A DNA stretch of 64,000 nucleotides from Callipepla californica brunnescens (taxonomy: Eukaryota; Chordata; Aves; Galliformes; Odontophoridae). The DNA lies in the NCBI GenBank assembly GCA_023055505.1, contig JALIRH010000061.1, positions 2,193,501 to 2,257,500 of the forward strand, read 5' to 3'. The position numbers were made by a program, and so were the translations under genes. Under the pieces are notes generated by a model. The model did no database searches. It worked only from the letters and a program-made list of their open reading frames with translations, and was not told the origin of the DNA. This document shows positions 12,497 through 25,655 of this stretch, piece by piece (position 1 is the stretch's first letter; each line of letters begins with the position of its first letter).

Positions 12497-15400
12497 GAAT
12501 ATTTTTTAGAACTTTTTTTTTTAACATTTCTCATTACACACTCTTCATAAAAAGCAGTTATGACAATTAAGATTTTTAAACAAGCCTCCAAAAGGAGAAC
12601 AGTTAATTGAAAATTATTTTGTCAGAGAAACCATAAGAAGTATAAATATAAATAACCATAATTTTGCTGCTAAAAATACTCACTTGCTGCATGTGTATAA
12701 CAGGAGAATGATCCTTAAAAACAAGACACCTTGTAAATTTACTTAGACAAGATCCCCTCATTAGATTGCTTACTTGGCTGCCAAAGCTGAATATGAGAGC
12801 TGTTGAAGAACAATGCTCATTTTCTTCTTCACTCAAGCTCTGTCAACGTAATATTTCCTCAATTCATTGCTGGGATATACCACTGGGAAAGCTGTCTGCT
12901 TTAAAGACAGCAGGTGGAACATTCTTCTCATATATTTTCATGATTACATAATAGATACGAAGCATAAAGATCATTTCTAACTTTTCCCTAAAGAATCTAA
13001 TCTTCTGATAAAAATGCTGCTCTGAAATGGATACCTTAAAGTGCTGTGTTTTATGTGCTGTGATGTGGAGTATAGAGCTGATGCCTGTGGATTTGAAGGA
13101 AAGGCTACGAAAATACCTTTGTTAAGGAAAAAAGAATAACAGTACTCATTTCTACTGATATTTACACCCTCCAAAATTGAAAACCAATGACTAAACTTCT
13201 ACAAAATTGAAGGTATAAATTATTCTGATATCTGTTTTTTTCTGACTATCTAAACTTCTTTATAAATTTTAATTCAACAATTATAATGCAATGGAGTTGA
13301 AAATTGAGTAGATTCAGAACATTTTTTGAAAATATTATACTTAGATCCACTTTACTGCATCTTTCCTATGCAACTGCTAACTGCACATTTCAGTGTTTAT
13401 CAGTATTTTTCATTGTAAGCATTTCTGAAATCAGTGTACTTCCCTCACATGCTTTGAATAGGAAAGATCTGGAATGCCTCAGGCTATTTCTAAGGATATT
13501 AAGATTCTGATCCAGATCAGAGTGTTTCTAAAGTGGATCTTCTGTTTTTTGCTGTCTATTGTGCCTTAATCGTATATCCTGGAGGGTCCTCAGTGTGATT
13601 AGTGGATTTCTTTTGTATTAAATTAGAAATGCTTCAGCATCACACGTAGTGTGTTCCAACAGTCAATAAGCATAACCCAGCTAGATTAGCCAGTCTGAAA
13701 TAAATACACCTGAAATCCTGTAGGTATCAGGATCAGTTGTTTCACTAAAATCCCCACCTACTGTGTTGTATTGATTGCTGAAGACAGAGAGCTAGTTTAA
13801 TGTTGCATGCAAAACATCAGTAAATGTTGACTTTGTAATGATAAATACATATATCTCCTCAGGGGCAAAGTGAATAAACTTATTTTGTTGTCACCGTCAA
13901 CCTGGACAGGAGATATTGGTAGAGAAGTGAATCAAGCCACACAGAAATTTTCGAGAAAATAAAATTAGTGTTAATTATAATCTTCAGTTTTGTTTGTAAA
14001 GTGATTTCAGTCATCAGCATGGATAATTTAATCTCAGTATCTAGACCTATAAGTGCAATTTAAAATGTATTTACTAACCTGCCTTCTCTCATCACACTCT
14101 TACATTTGTATCTGCATTTAAAAACAGGATATTATAATATTTTTTATTTTTATAGTAACATTTAGAAACCCTGAAAACTAGCAGGGCTGAGTCCTACTAA
14201 GCAGGTATAAAATGTGACCAGAAGAACTAATAACAAAAAACAAAAAAACAAAACAGAAAAAAAAAAAAAAAAGGAGACAGGAAAAAATAATAAGCAGTAC
14301 TGCCATAAGCAAGCTTTGTAATAAGAGGAGAATAGATATCAGTGAATCACTGAATCAATGGCTAGCCACATTAGAAAAATATGAGAGGGAATGAGTCGAG
14401 ATCTGGAGGAAGTACATTAGGAGTGTAACAGCGCTTTTAGTTCACTCAGTATGATTCCGTGAGCATCAGAGCTACTAAATTGGATCAAAGTACAAACCAT
14501 TCTTTGTTTGCCCAGAAGTTTACTTTCTCTCAGTAGAGTAGTTTATGATTGTATGACCTTGTATTGTTATTACTGAAGCCACTGCTGTTACAAAACCTTG
14601 ATAACACTACATTTATTTGTCCACTTTCAAGGATATAAGAAAATAAATGCCAACAAAAATAAACTTATCTAGATTGTGTAGAAACATTCTTTTTTAGCAT
14701 TTTATTTATTTAAATAAATCATGAGATAAGTAATTTTTTGTATCGTACAAAACATTTTTTGACTGTGGACAAATCTATGTGACAAAACACTCCAGAAAAT
14801 GACACAGGACCATCTATCAAACTGCACAGCTGGTGCAAACCTGATATGTCCAGGAGTCTAACAAGGTCTCCAGATGTTCAGAAATGCCAAAGAGCTTTTT
14901 TTTTTTTTTTCAGGTGAAAAAGAATGTAGAAAAAAATCATAAACATTACAATCATATTTAACCCAAATATGAGTTATACAGTGATGAAGAACGTGCACAA
15001 AATTCTACTGTTTGAAACTAGATATGTTAGAAGAGAAATGTCTTTATATCGACATATAGGCTTTGAGGAAAAGATATAATCTCCCTTTCTAGTAAAAGAT
15101 GTTGTGTGCACCAGATGCACTTGCATCCAAATCATTTCTTTTCTGTAAAGCTGTAGAAGTGTTTTGGAGTTTGCTGATAATAAAAACAGGAATGTCAAGA
15201 GCTGGGCTGCTGCCAAATTCCTGCCTTCCTTCCTCTGCCTGTGCACCCAGACTGACTGAGACTGACAAGGTACAGTTAGATTCCTGAGAGGAGCAGTATC
15301 TATTTTTGGTAGAGACAGAACTTCCAAAACAAAACAAAACAAACAAACAACAAAAACAATAAATAATTCCAGAACTAAAGATTTCAGTACAGATGTGATG

Positions 15401-16571
15401 ATTCCTCATGTTCATTTGTTTTAAATCAAAACCTCCCGCAGTAAATCTTACTGTATTTTATTTTTTTATAATAGAAAAACTTACAAAAGGTCCTGAAAGT
15501 CTTCACTCACATCCTGTCATGTACCACAGAGAGTATCTTATAACATCTTGTTACGAGCTTGTTTGTCAGATGCTCCTGGATTCACATCATGAAATGCTGC
15601 TTCTAAGACCTCTTATTTGTAAGGTTTCTGATGCAGTACTGCTAACAGAAAGGCACATCACAGATGTGTGTTTTAAAAAATATTTGGGATTTTCTTAATT
15701 TCTCAAGCAAGCAAAAAGATATATGCAAGAGTCAGAACCTGAGGATACAGTTTCTCTGTCGCTCTTTTTTTCCCCCTATTCAAAAGATCATCTTTGTTTG
15801 AAAGTATTAGCTGCCTTTTGTGAGACAATACTGAATATACTGCTAATTGTGGTTGGGCGGTCTCTGGCTGGTATTGTTTTGTTTCATATAACTGATTCCT
15901 TGTTGAGAAAGTTCCCAAGGGGATATTGTATTGAGAAGTTATTTAAGCCAAGAGAAAGTGCTTTGCCTGTATAGGTTTACAAGGTTTGACAAAGGTGACA
16001 TGGATAAAGGCATATATACAAGAGTGAAAGAAAGATACAAAGAGCTTATTAAGGGAAATGTCATGAAAGCAACACAGATAACAGTAGAAGAAAAACAAGA
16101 ACAGAGATGGAATTAGATACAATCTTGCAGATAGCTTCCAGTATAGCAAAGCGCTCTGCACAAGAAAATTTGAGCTTATGTTGCCATAGTGAGTGATCAA
16201 AGTGATATAGCATATTGAACATCCAGCACATTATTTTAATATTTTGTTCCATTCATGTAAATATATCACTAGACTGGATCAGGTAAAGCATTGGTGGCTT
16301 TTCCGAGCCAAAAGCACTCGTCTTGTTCTCTTTAAAAGGTAAGAATATGTTATACTCTTCAGAAGGATCTTATTGCTCTTTTAATAAACACTTTTAATTT
16401 TGATAGTGCATAACTAAATGAATAATAATAGTTTGCTGAAGTCTTTTTGCAATTTAACTAAGTGTTGATTGATCACTACAGTTAATAATTTTAAGATATG
16501 GGGAGCTTTCTATTGGAAGAGAAAAAAAAACATCCTCAAACTTTCGTTTGGTGAAGAAAGGGAGCTTTATT

Positions 16572-16575
<4 letters not shown>
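12497..16575. other. Unique AT-rich noncoding DNA
   Basis: No gene recognised. A-rich patch at about 14236-14275, T run at about 14898-14912, and a CAAAA/CAAA patch at about 15328-15355. Short frames near 15100-16200 overlap on both strands and show no domain. Confidence 0.5.

Positions 16576-16609
<34 letters not shown>
16576..16609. repeat. Homopolymer run of 34 T
   Basis: An uninterrupted run of 34 T, the longest homopolymer I noticed in the window. It abuts a CpG-dense patch. It could be the poly(A) tail of a minus-strand retrocopy, or simply a microsatellite. I found no AATAAA on the minus strand just before the A run; the nearest one (minus strand, at about 16566-16571) lies on the far side of it. 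Confidence 0.95.
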
Positions 16610-16613
<4 letters not shown>

Positions 16614-16800
16614 GATACGGATGTATTTTAGGCCAGGGTCTGTGTGTGTCTGGCACTTGCAGCTCGCTAGGTGGTGCTGCATTCCGACGCGCTGGAGCAC
16701 GGCTCTGCGGCGACGTGACGAACCCGTCACCCATTGTAGGCAGCTAGATGGAAGTGGTTACAACGTTTTGCTCTTCAGAGGTGATCAAATCATTTAGGTG
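16610..16800. other. CpG-dense patch of unknown origin
   Basis: Within an AT-rich, CpG-poor region, about 16664-16765 holds roughly a dozen CpG dinucleotides, most of them in a stretch of about 50 bases (16685-16724). A plus-strand frame of 61 codons covers it, with no domain I know. The patch matches neither the CR1 nor the LTR consensus I can recall. A recent insertion, a retrocopy fragment or a protected regulatory site are all possible. Confidence 0.45.
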
Positions 16801-19800
16801 TCTGTATTTAGAAGCCTGTTTTAAACAAGCAAGTAAAAATAAACAGTAGCCTAAGTCTGGAATTTATATTTTATAAACAGTAACTCAAGGTTAAGAAATC
16901 AGCACAAGAAGTCTTCCTGTTTAGCCAGTGCAAATCTGATATTTCACTTAGCCACAGAAGCTGTCCGAGCTCTTTGAGCTTAATGTACGCTATGTGCATG
17001 CACAACTGTTATTTTCCTCTTTTTCTCATGATACAGTGAATGTGAATGCTTTGCTAAGTACTGAAGTTACTGAGAAGGTGTGGAGCTAACTGCAGTGCCA
17101 GAGGGCTGGGAGCACATACAATTGCTTTATTTTTCAGGGAATTTATTTGTGCAGTGTGTTGTGATTATCAGAAATATAGGTCTCAGATCAGCAGACCAGT
17201 GACCCATGGAAGCAAAAGTCTTGGTAAATGAAAAACATTAAAGAGAAAGATGAGCAAGTGAACATCAGAACAAGGTGTTCTGTTATCCCTCATTGAGTGT
17301 GCTTTTATGCCTTTCCAGTCATGTGGCAAATGACTACTATGAAATTTATAGCTAAACAATGTGTTCATTTTCTGACCGAAAATTCTCTGGCTAGTCTACT
17401 TTTGGTCTAGCAGCATGATACAAATACTTGAGATATTACCTCTCTTAGAGTCTTTCATATCATAGTCAACTACTTTCATTACATTTTATCTAAAAGTATT
17501 TTTGACATGGTTCAAATGAATCAAACTTACTGGCAAGATACGTGGCTTGGCAGCACTATGAAGGCCAAATCTACACTATCCTGTTTTAAGGCTCCAAACA
17601 TCTGATACTAATTTCCTGGCTATCCACACCATCTAAATTTTGGCAGCCATTATACTGAAGACAAAATCTTTGGGCTGCTTGGCTCCAAAGCATGGCAGCC
17701 ATCTTTCTGCAGAGATTGTTGCTGAAAATATTCACTATCTCAGCAATCTGCTTAGCCTGGGAGACCACTGAAATATTATAGTGAAATAGATAAAGTACAT
17801 ATGCACTTAAAGCCGGGTAGAAACAACAGCTTTCATGAAACAGAAGACAAAATCTTCGAGTCTGAAAAATAAAATACTGCATGTCATCATCAGCAAAGAA
17901 GCTACTGTGTAAATTGTGACTGTGGGAGACCACAGGGAAGCCATTGCTAATAAGGAAGAGAGAGGGATGAAGTGCAGCAGTGTAACAGCTGGCACATGTG
18001 CTCAGCTGTGGCTGGTGATCCTCTCTTCAGTGGTGTATGAACAGCAAGAGGAAAACTTCCTGTGACTGGGTCATGTCGCCCATCAGTGGTCCAGAACATT
18101 CACTAATCAAAACCAGTGCTCTAGGGTTAGTAGCAACAGTGAAGTTCCAACTTCAGAGGAAATTCCCCTAGTCACTTTCATTGCTTATTTGGTAGCCATC
18201 TCTTAGCATCAAATGACATTATGGTGAGAAAGCAGAGGTGAACTGTAGACAGGCCTCTCTTACCTGAAGCAGTGAGCCATAAGCTCTTGAACATTAAAAT
18301 TTCTCACAAAGTAGATGATGAAGAAGGAACTGTTCCACCCTCCTTCTCTGAAATGCATTCTTCAAAGAAGAGCACAGGTATCCCCTTCCTCCATGCATAA
18401 CATGAGATCCAATTTATTGAGGGTGCTGTGTTTTCTTCTTCCCTACCGAAAGTAGGGAATCAAATGGTCTTGATGATCAGCTATTATTATCTAGGCAATA
18501 CAAATCTCTTAATGTTGTAAGTGGTTCTGAAATTGTTTCAGCTTCCTTGAAGAATGTCCAAAGGAGTGAAAATGGCTAGGTAGATTGCTGTAGTTACTAG
18601 AAAGTACTTCAGTAAGTGATACTTACACAAAGAATGTTAGCTTTCTTGACTTCTGAAAAAGATTTTTTTTTGCTAGATCCTATTGTAAAATAGCAGCTAA
18701 CTCCACAGAAATCATTATGTCACTGCTTCCCAAGATGGTGCAATTCTACACATAACCCTTTTTGTCTACTCTCACAGTAATATATTCTTGCAATGACCTC
18801 TTTCTACAACAGCTGCTGTATTGAGGCCAATGTGGAGGTTCAGGTCTGATGAAAATCATCCTTGGAAGCAATAACAACAGTAAGCATATCCATAACCTTA
18901 ATGGTGGGCTATTGAGAAGAACACTTCAACCCTGAAAGAAAGAAATTTCTGTACTCAGTATTCCATCTTCAAATAATTTGTTTTCAAGTATAATGTTTCC
19001 GATTTCACGAGCACCTACAGCCTCATAGACTTTATTTAATACATATTAATTGCCAAAATTTGAATTTCTATGACTTCCATCATTGTTCTCAATGGGAAAA
19101 CAATGTAGCCAGGAGTAGCTAGGAATCATCAATCAGCCTGACTCAATCCAATGAGGTTTTTCTTATAATCATCTTTCAGATGAGATTTGCGACATTTGGT
19201 CCCTTGCAAAACAAGGGTAGAACCACCTCTCAGAATTCTGCACTAGGAAGAAGGCCTGACATTGCTCATAAAATGGTGTCATAGAAAAGCTTCCCATTTA
19301 CTTCACAAATAGAAAATATCTAATTACTCTGTGCTGAGCACACAACATCAGACAGAATTACTGATGCATACTCCTCTGATTTCTACCAGTAACTCATAAT
19401 TCTGGTGTCTTGTGCTGCCTTCTGGTGGTAGCATCCTGGAAATAATATGCATCAATCTTCACTTCTGACGATGAAAATTAGGAGGTTTCAGACCTGGTAG
19501 CAAATCATCCAATCCTTGTTCAAATACATCTATATGTATCTATGTTATCTGCAGGTAATGAAATTCTGAACAGCTAAGTACTGTAGCTTGGATTTTGTGT
19601 TATATTTAAAACGATTAGTAGTATTATTTGCTCTGCTTATGACCTGGCAGAAGCTTCCAAGACACCATACAATTTTATAAAAATTGCTTTTACTTTAAAG
19701 ATAAAGAGCTATTAACGGTAAAAAATTACAGAAGCTTACTTTGTGTTTTTAGAACAAAACTAATTGTCTGACACTGATAATTATTACATGCCAGTCGTCA

Positions 19801-22800
19801 CATAGCATATTCAGAAAGTGTTTTTGAGAGATAGGACATAGACCCACGTAGAAGTTAGTGAAAGAGAGTCAATATTCTTCACATTGATGCAATTTGTACA
19901 TAATGCGCGCACAGCACTGTTGGTGTCTTCCTAAAACCAGAGACTGATGAAGACTCTTATCTTGTGAATCTGGAAAGTAAGTTTTCACTGAAGTCAAGCT
20001 AAGAGAAATTCAGATCTAACTTATACTTGAGTAATGAACTTAAAAAAAAAAAAAAAAGAGAGAGAGAGAAAAAAAAAGAAACGCTATTTTATTCTTTGAA
20101 CCAATATCCTGGTACTAGCGATTTAATCCTTTGATCCTCTGTTTCTGTCTAAATTTTCTCAATTTTTTCCATATCCTAGCACAATGTTCAGACTTCATGT
20201 TAACTAAAGGTAATTCCCATAACTTCCAGAGTTACTTGGAGATTCGTGCTACATTACTATTCCATTTTCTTGTCATTTGCATGGATTGTGTGGTGTTTTT
20301 GAGGTCACTTCATTTTCAAATAATTGAAAACATCAGTCTTGTGGCTGTGTAAATCACAGTGCTTACAAACATCAAGCGATGATCTGTCTTCTAAGCCCAA
20401 AGTGTTCTGGATGATGCTCTTGACAGTGTATTTGTAGTAAAATATTTGAATGTAAAGTCAAAATCACATCAGTATGATATTCCAGAGAAATTGTTTGAGT
20501 AAAGTTTGCACAGATTATTAAGTTCCCTTGATCTTTCTCAACTCTTATCTGGAAAGATCTGTTAGCAGAGTAGTTTGATAGCCTTTTGCCTCTGTAGTTC
20601 ATGTTGTGTGTCAGGATCCTTTCAAAAAATGATCAAGTTTATTACCTCATCTCTTAAGCTGGCCAAACTGTTTTTTCTTCAGTACAGGAGAAAAAAAGAG
20701 CTAACTCACAGTTTTTATTAAAGTAATATAAATTGTGTTTATTTCTGCAATTGACTTATGAAAAAAAAGAAGTCAGTTCAAAGCTACAGAGCTCACCAGG
20801 AATGCAGAATGCTCTCTACACCATATTCCGTAGGACATATATACACAGATTTCCAGTTTCAATGTAGTAGTAAAAAACAGAGGAACGGTCTACGTTAGAG
20901 TCAGTCTGTGTGTGTTCAAATTTGTTCAGATGCATTTTGATTTTATGGCTTACAGTCTTTTAGGGTTAACTCACTTGCAAGTATAAACTGTCAAAAAAGG
21001 CAAGAGCTGTGCTAATGTGGGATGGATGGACTGGCCTTCAAATTATGCTTTCAAATCTGTGTTGTCATGGCTTTTCTATATTTGAATTCCCTAATTTGGC
21101 CAAAATTGTGTGATAAAGAAAGAGGCCGCAGAAGTTAGCCATGCTTTTGCAGCTGCAATCTGGCCTGAATTCAAATACAGAGAAAGTCTGACAAAGTGCC
21201 TCAGCAGTTTTATGATAAAATAGACTGAATAAATTACTAAAAAGCATGTATAATATTAAAAAAAAAATTAGCCAGTAGATCCAACTAGTGTCTAGATCAT
21301 TTACTGTGATATCAGATGTTACTACATGAAGGCTAAGAAATTAGAGGAAGTAAAACAAATCGGTGAATATTTAATGAAAAGAATTTACTCTCCTCCCCCC
21401 CCTTCCCCTCCCATCAAGGATGTAGCCACAGTACCTTTAAGTGAGAAACAGACCTGGCAGTAACAGTTGCAGGAGAAGGGGGTTAGGCTCTGATTTCGGC
21501 CTATAATTTTCTACCTGGCGTCTACTAAGTTGCTACGGCATGTCGGATTACTGATAGCTCAGAGTTTAATATTTTAATAAAAAAGAGAAGATTAAAATGA
21601 TAATGATAGATTGAGCTATGATCAATTCTCTCAAAAACCAGACAAAATATATTCTGTACAGCAATTTCTCTAACCTAGTTCCCAAATGAAACCCTCAGTC
21701 TTTCATGAACACCATTAAGGAAACTTAAAGTCTCTCATAGAAGTTTATTTTGGTTTGGTTTCCTTGGTCCACTGGTTTGGGGGCATATGTTTTTTTGTAT
21801 TCGGTTGTTGTTTATTTTTCATTTGTTGTTTTGGGCTTTTTTTTGCTGAGAACTGTCAGGTTTTCTCTCAGCCTGACTATGATGTAGTTACCTTTCTCTT
21901 GGCTTCAGAGCCAGTCTAGGCTTTCTTTAGTGGTAAACAAATATAATTATTCCCCTGCAGTCTCCAGGACTGAACACAAAGCTTTTGTTCTAACAAGCAT
22001 TTTTCTTATCTTCCAAATCCAAAGTCATTGCCTTATGGTGACACCTAGTGGAGAAAACAAAAAACAGAGCTTCCAAATTTTTTTTCCTTGAATGCAAAGG
22101 GCATTACAATTGTGTAAACAATTTAGTATAAAATACAGAACTACAGGAAACTCTTGTCAGTTGGGATTTTAGTAGAAAGAAAAACATGTGGTCCAATTTC
22201 ATCTCAAGGTTTTTTATAGGTTACATTTTTACTCCTAGCAGTATTTGAACACAGGTCAAACTAAATGTGAACTGTTTTCTTCGACAAAGACTGTAAGGGA
22301 ATAAGAGTCTTGTCTAAAACCATAGTAAACCAAGCAGTTTTACTGACTTTCCACCTGAAAAGAAGCAAGCTTAATTCTAGCATTCAGAGTCTGACAGAAA
22401 AACAACCACAGAAATCTACATCTCCTGCTCTAAAACTGGATCCGAAAACAGTTCCTTCCATCTTTTCTGGTAATATGGCTGAATGATGTAATCCCTCTGC
22501 AGCTGGAGCAAGCTAAAGAATTTGCCAAAGGTAGAACTAGCATAGCTCTATTTTATGTTTATATTCTTCACTGTTTGTGTTTACATCTTTCTGAAGCTAA
22601 ATTAAAGTTTAATCACACATGTATTTCCACCAAACAGGCCCAGTAACAGCAATAAAGAATTTTTACTGTAGCCTCCTATGCTAGTTAGAACATCTCTACT
22701 CATTGAACCATTTTATGATGAAGTATATTTTACCGAGCTCAAGCCAAGGAAAATCTTTTTCTGTTTCAGACAAGCACTATAAATTGTGAGAAGACACTTA

Positions 22801-24467
22801 AGATGCTAATCATGCAAAAGGAGAGGTGCTCATAAAGATTCTGCTTAAGCAAGGTCCCTTAACCAAGTTAGTTTGCCTCTTTTCTGATCTCCTTATTTCT
22901 TTGTTTTGGCAACATATCTCCTGGACACTGTTTTTAGAATTATTTATAACTTAGCTACCACATTCCCAAAATTCTTCTGTGAGGAATAATGGTTGGTATG
23001 ACTATGTAGTCTCAAGGGAGTTCAATTGCTAAGAGGTTATCTAAGACCTACAAAAACAATTACATTGCTTTTGTTGGCTGTGTAAGAGCATGAGTTTAAG
23101 CTAACCACAGCATATAGCTTGCACAAGCTGTGTTAATGCTGCTGAGGTAGATAGAGGCTGAGAATGTTAAATAACATGAAACATATTGAGACATATCTGA
23201 GAATGAACATGATTGCCTGAGATTATTTACTTTGACAGTTGGATTACTTCGATGATTAGCTTATTTACAAGATATTAGTACTGTTGAGGTGTTTGACTTG
23301 AGATCAGAACTGATATAACTTACTCAACACAGGATACTAATTCCTTTTGCTCAGCTCTAGGTTTACTCACTCACCCTCCAATTCCTTGATTCTATGTAGC
23401 AAAAAACAACTTGCTATCAGAAAAACAAAGTGCTTGGGGAAAAATAAATTTTCACGATGCAATTTACTGCGAGAAGGAGAAAATTATTTTTTTCTCAAAA
23501 CACATGTAGGCAAATACTTACAGTTTGACAAAGGGGTACAATCAGAAATCAGGGATCTGTTCATACTCTGTTGTCAAAAAGCAAAGCTCCTAGTCTCATT
23601 AGCCCTTCAGGACACACCACATGTCCAACATCTTCAAAAGCTCCTTTGTAGTGGCTTCCTCACAACCTGAGGAGAGAAAGAATAATGCTGTCAAAGCCAG
23701 ACCTTTACAAGGCCAGCCTCATATCTGCATCTGAGGTCGTGATCTCTAGATGGTACAACAATATGTTTATCTTTTGTGCAGTGTTTTGAAGACAGGTGCT
23801 AAGTAAGGTCTAGTTTTCCAACTGTTGCATACTCTTAACTAATCAGGACCCTGAGGGTTCAACATGCCTCTAAATCAGGCCATTCTGTTTTAAAACTGCA
23901 ACTCAGTTAGAAAGCTTTTTACACACTCATAATTCAAAAACTTGTTTCCCAAACCAAAATTATGCTAGGGGACTGAATGAGTCATGGGATTGGGAACTGA
24001 ATATGAAGCCTTTCATCTCCAGATCACAAGTTCAAATATGCCTGGGGTCACTAAAACTTTGCTATGTACTGACTTTCCAGCGCTGTACGATACAATGCAT
24101 ATGAAAATGGCAAAAATCCATTCTTGGGGACTATGGTGAAATTGCATCAGGAGAAAAAAAAAGGAAATAAAAAAAGGCACACAATACAATAAAATTTGAT
24201 TGCTTTGCTTGTGAAAGCAGAGGAATTGTTGTTTGGGGTTTTTGGTTTTGTTTGTTTTTTGGTTTTGTTTTTAGTTGGTTTTCTATTTTTTTTTTTTTGA
24301 GAGAGTGAGAAGATAAATAAAGCTGCCTTGTGAATCTGCAGTGTACATTTATTTGAGTTAAAATAGAAGTCAAAAAGTGAGATTCTGCAACTTCATAGAC
24401 AGTTGGGATGACAGTATAAGAGAGTATCAGACACGAAGAGACCTGACAGACAAACAAGGAGAATGAA
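16801..24467. other. Noncoding DNA, no recognisable elements
   Basis: No gene or known transposon could be supported. About 17580-19700 is of more balanced base composition than its flanks and lacks simple repeats; it may hold an ancient, unrecognised element. A-run plus GA simple repeat at about 20041-20080, C-rich patch at about 21391-21410, and a T/G-rich stretch at about 24220-24300. Confidence 0.45.
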
Positions 24468-25655
24468 ATTTATGTAGGAGTAATGCCTCCTATATGTTTT
24501 CCATTTGTCATGGAAACTACAATACAATATCTAAACGTTCATTGAACACCTCACCAGATTAGTTGCCCTTTTCTGGACATGCTCCAGAGCATTGATGTCT
24601 TTCTTGCAGTAAGGGGCCCAAAACTGAATGCAGTACTCGAGGTATGGCCTCACCAGTGTTGAGTACAGGGGAACAATTTCATCCCTGCTCCTGCTGTCAA
24701 CACTATTTCTTATACAAGCCATGGTGCCATTGGCCTTTCTGGCCTTCTGGGCACACTGCTGACTCAGCCGAACACCAGCCAATACCCCCAGATCCATTTC
24801 CTCCTTGCAGTCATCCAGCCACTCTGTTCAAAGCCTGGGGTGTTGTGGCCAAAGTGTGGGACCCTGCACTTGGTCTTGTTGAACCTCATCCTATTGGCTT
24901 CCATCCAGTGGTCCAGCCTGTCCTGATCCCTATCCCCACGCAGATCAAGAATTACAGCCAAGAAGTCAGGTGTCACCACTCCATGCACTACTGTTTTGAC
25001 TTTGGCTCATAGTAGTGACACTGTGTCTCATCACTGATAATAATGTGTCACTTTCAGCCTTGCCTTAGTACAGTAGAACCTCTAGTACCAGAAAGAGTAG
25101 AAGCTCTTTCTGTTCCTGCGTGAGCACTCATGGGTCCCACTTGACACAAACTTTGCAATATTCTAACATTGTCACCATTGTTTCCAATGTGTATTCAGCT
25201 CTGTACAAAGTTCCTTGGTTGTAATCTGCCAGTACATGCACATGAGCTGATTGAGATGCTCTTTCAGTGTGACAGCTGTGCATGTCTGTTCAGAGCATGT
25301 CTTGTCCTTCACACTCCTATTGCCACTACTGAAACACACCACTCACCACCTCATTGTGCTTATATCCTTTCTGTGGTCCCCATAAATGTTCAACAAGCAC
25401 TGATGAACATCATTGGGTGAAACTTTTTTCTACATGGAGGAATTGAATTCCAAACCTTTGTCTTCTAAGCATTTCCACGTCAGATGTCATTCTGTCACAC
25501 TGCCCCTCTGCTGCCATCTGTCACACAGCAATGAAATGTAATGAAATACTGCTGGGAAGGTTCATCCTCTACTACCACACCATCAGCATCTGCCTCCAAT
25601 GTTATGGGCCAACATAATCAAATAGGAGCCGTTACCTTCAGAACAAACCTCATAG
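24468..25655 (-). mobile_element. Mariner-type DNA transposon relic (Galluhop-like)
   Basis: Mariner transposons move by a cut-and-paste transposase with a DDD/DDE catalytic triad and terminal inverted repeats. The right end (about 25615-25655), read on the minus strand, starts with a TTTGTTCTGAAGGTAACGG-type terminal repeat. The left end (about 24475-24530) carries GTAATGCCTCCTAT followed by a CATGGAAACTACAA block. On the minus strand from about 25520 leftward a decayed transposase reads through the start region (MTSDVEMLRRQRF), then LTQEQKE, and ends near 24970 around the residues that precede the second half of the catalytic core. Stop codons and frameshifts interrupt it. The region that should carry the later catalytic aspartates is missing and a CR1 piece occupies its place (24545-24955). 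The relic cannot encode active enzyme. The family name is from memory. Confidence 0.75.
24545..24955 (-). mobile_element. CR1 fragment embedded in the mariner relic
   Basis: Minus-strand CR1 ORF2 sequence from the C-terminal part of the reverse transcriptase region, recognised by [15 protein letters not shown] and the FWAP and KRAT blocks, and upstream by [17 protein letters not shown]. The 3' UTR and tail of CR1, which nearly all CR1 insertions keep, are absent at the left edge, and the 5' part is absent at the right. It is therefore an internal fragment, not a simple insertion. It most likely reflects a CR1 insertion followed by deletions that removed its 3' end together with the catalytic half of the host mariner. 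Confidence 0.88.

Noticed and set aside
15408..15698. 96-codon plus-strand frame with protein-like composition
   Set aside because: No recognisable domain, no clear splice context, and frames overlap on the other strand. Not enough to call a gene.
16300..16345. Possible exon ending in AAAAG followed by GTAAGAAT
   Set aside because: Good donor, but no convincing acceptor or coding frame upstream.
24220..24300. T/G-rich stretch as a retroposon tail
   Set aside because: Irregular composition, no adjoining element body, and no flanking duplication seen.
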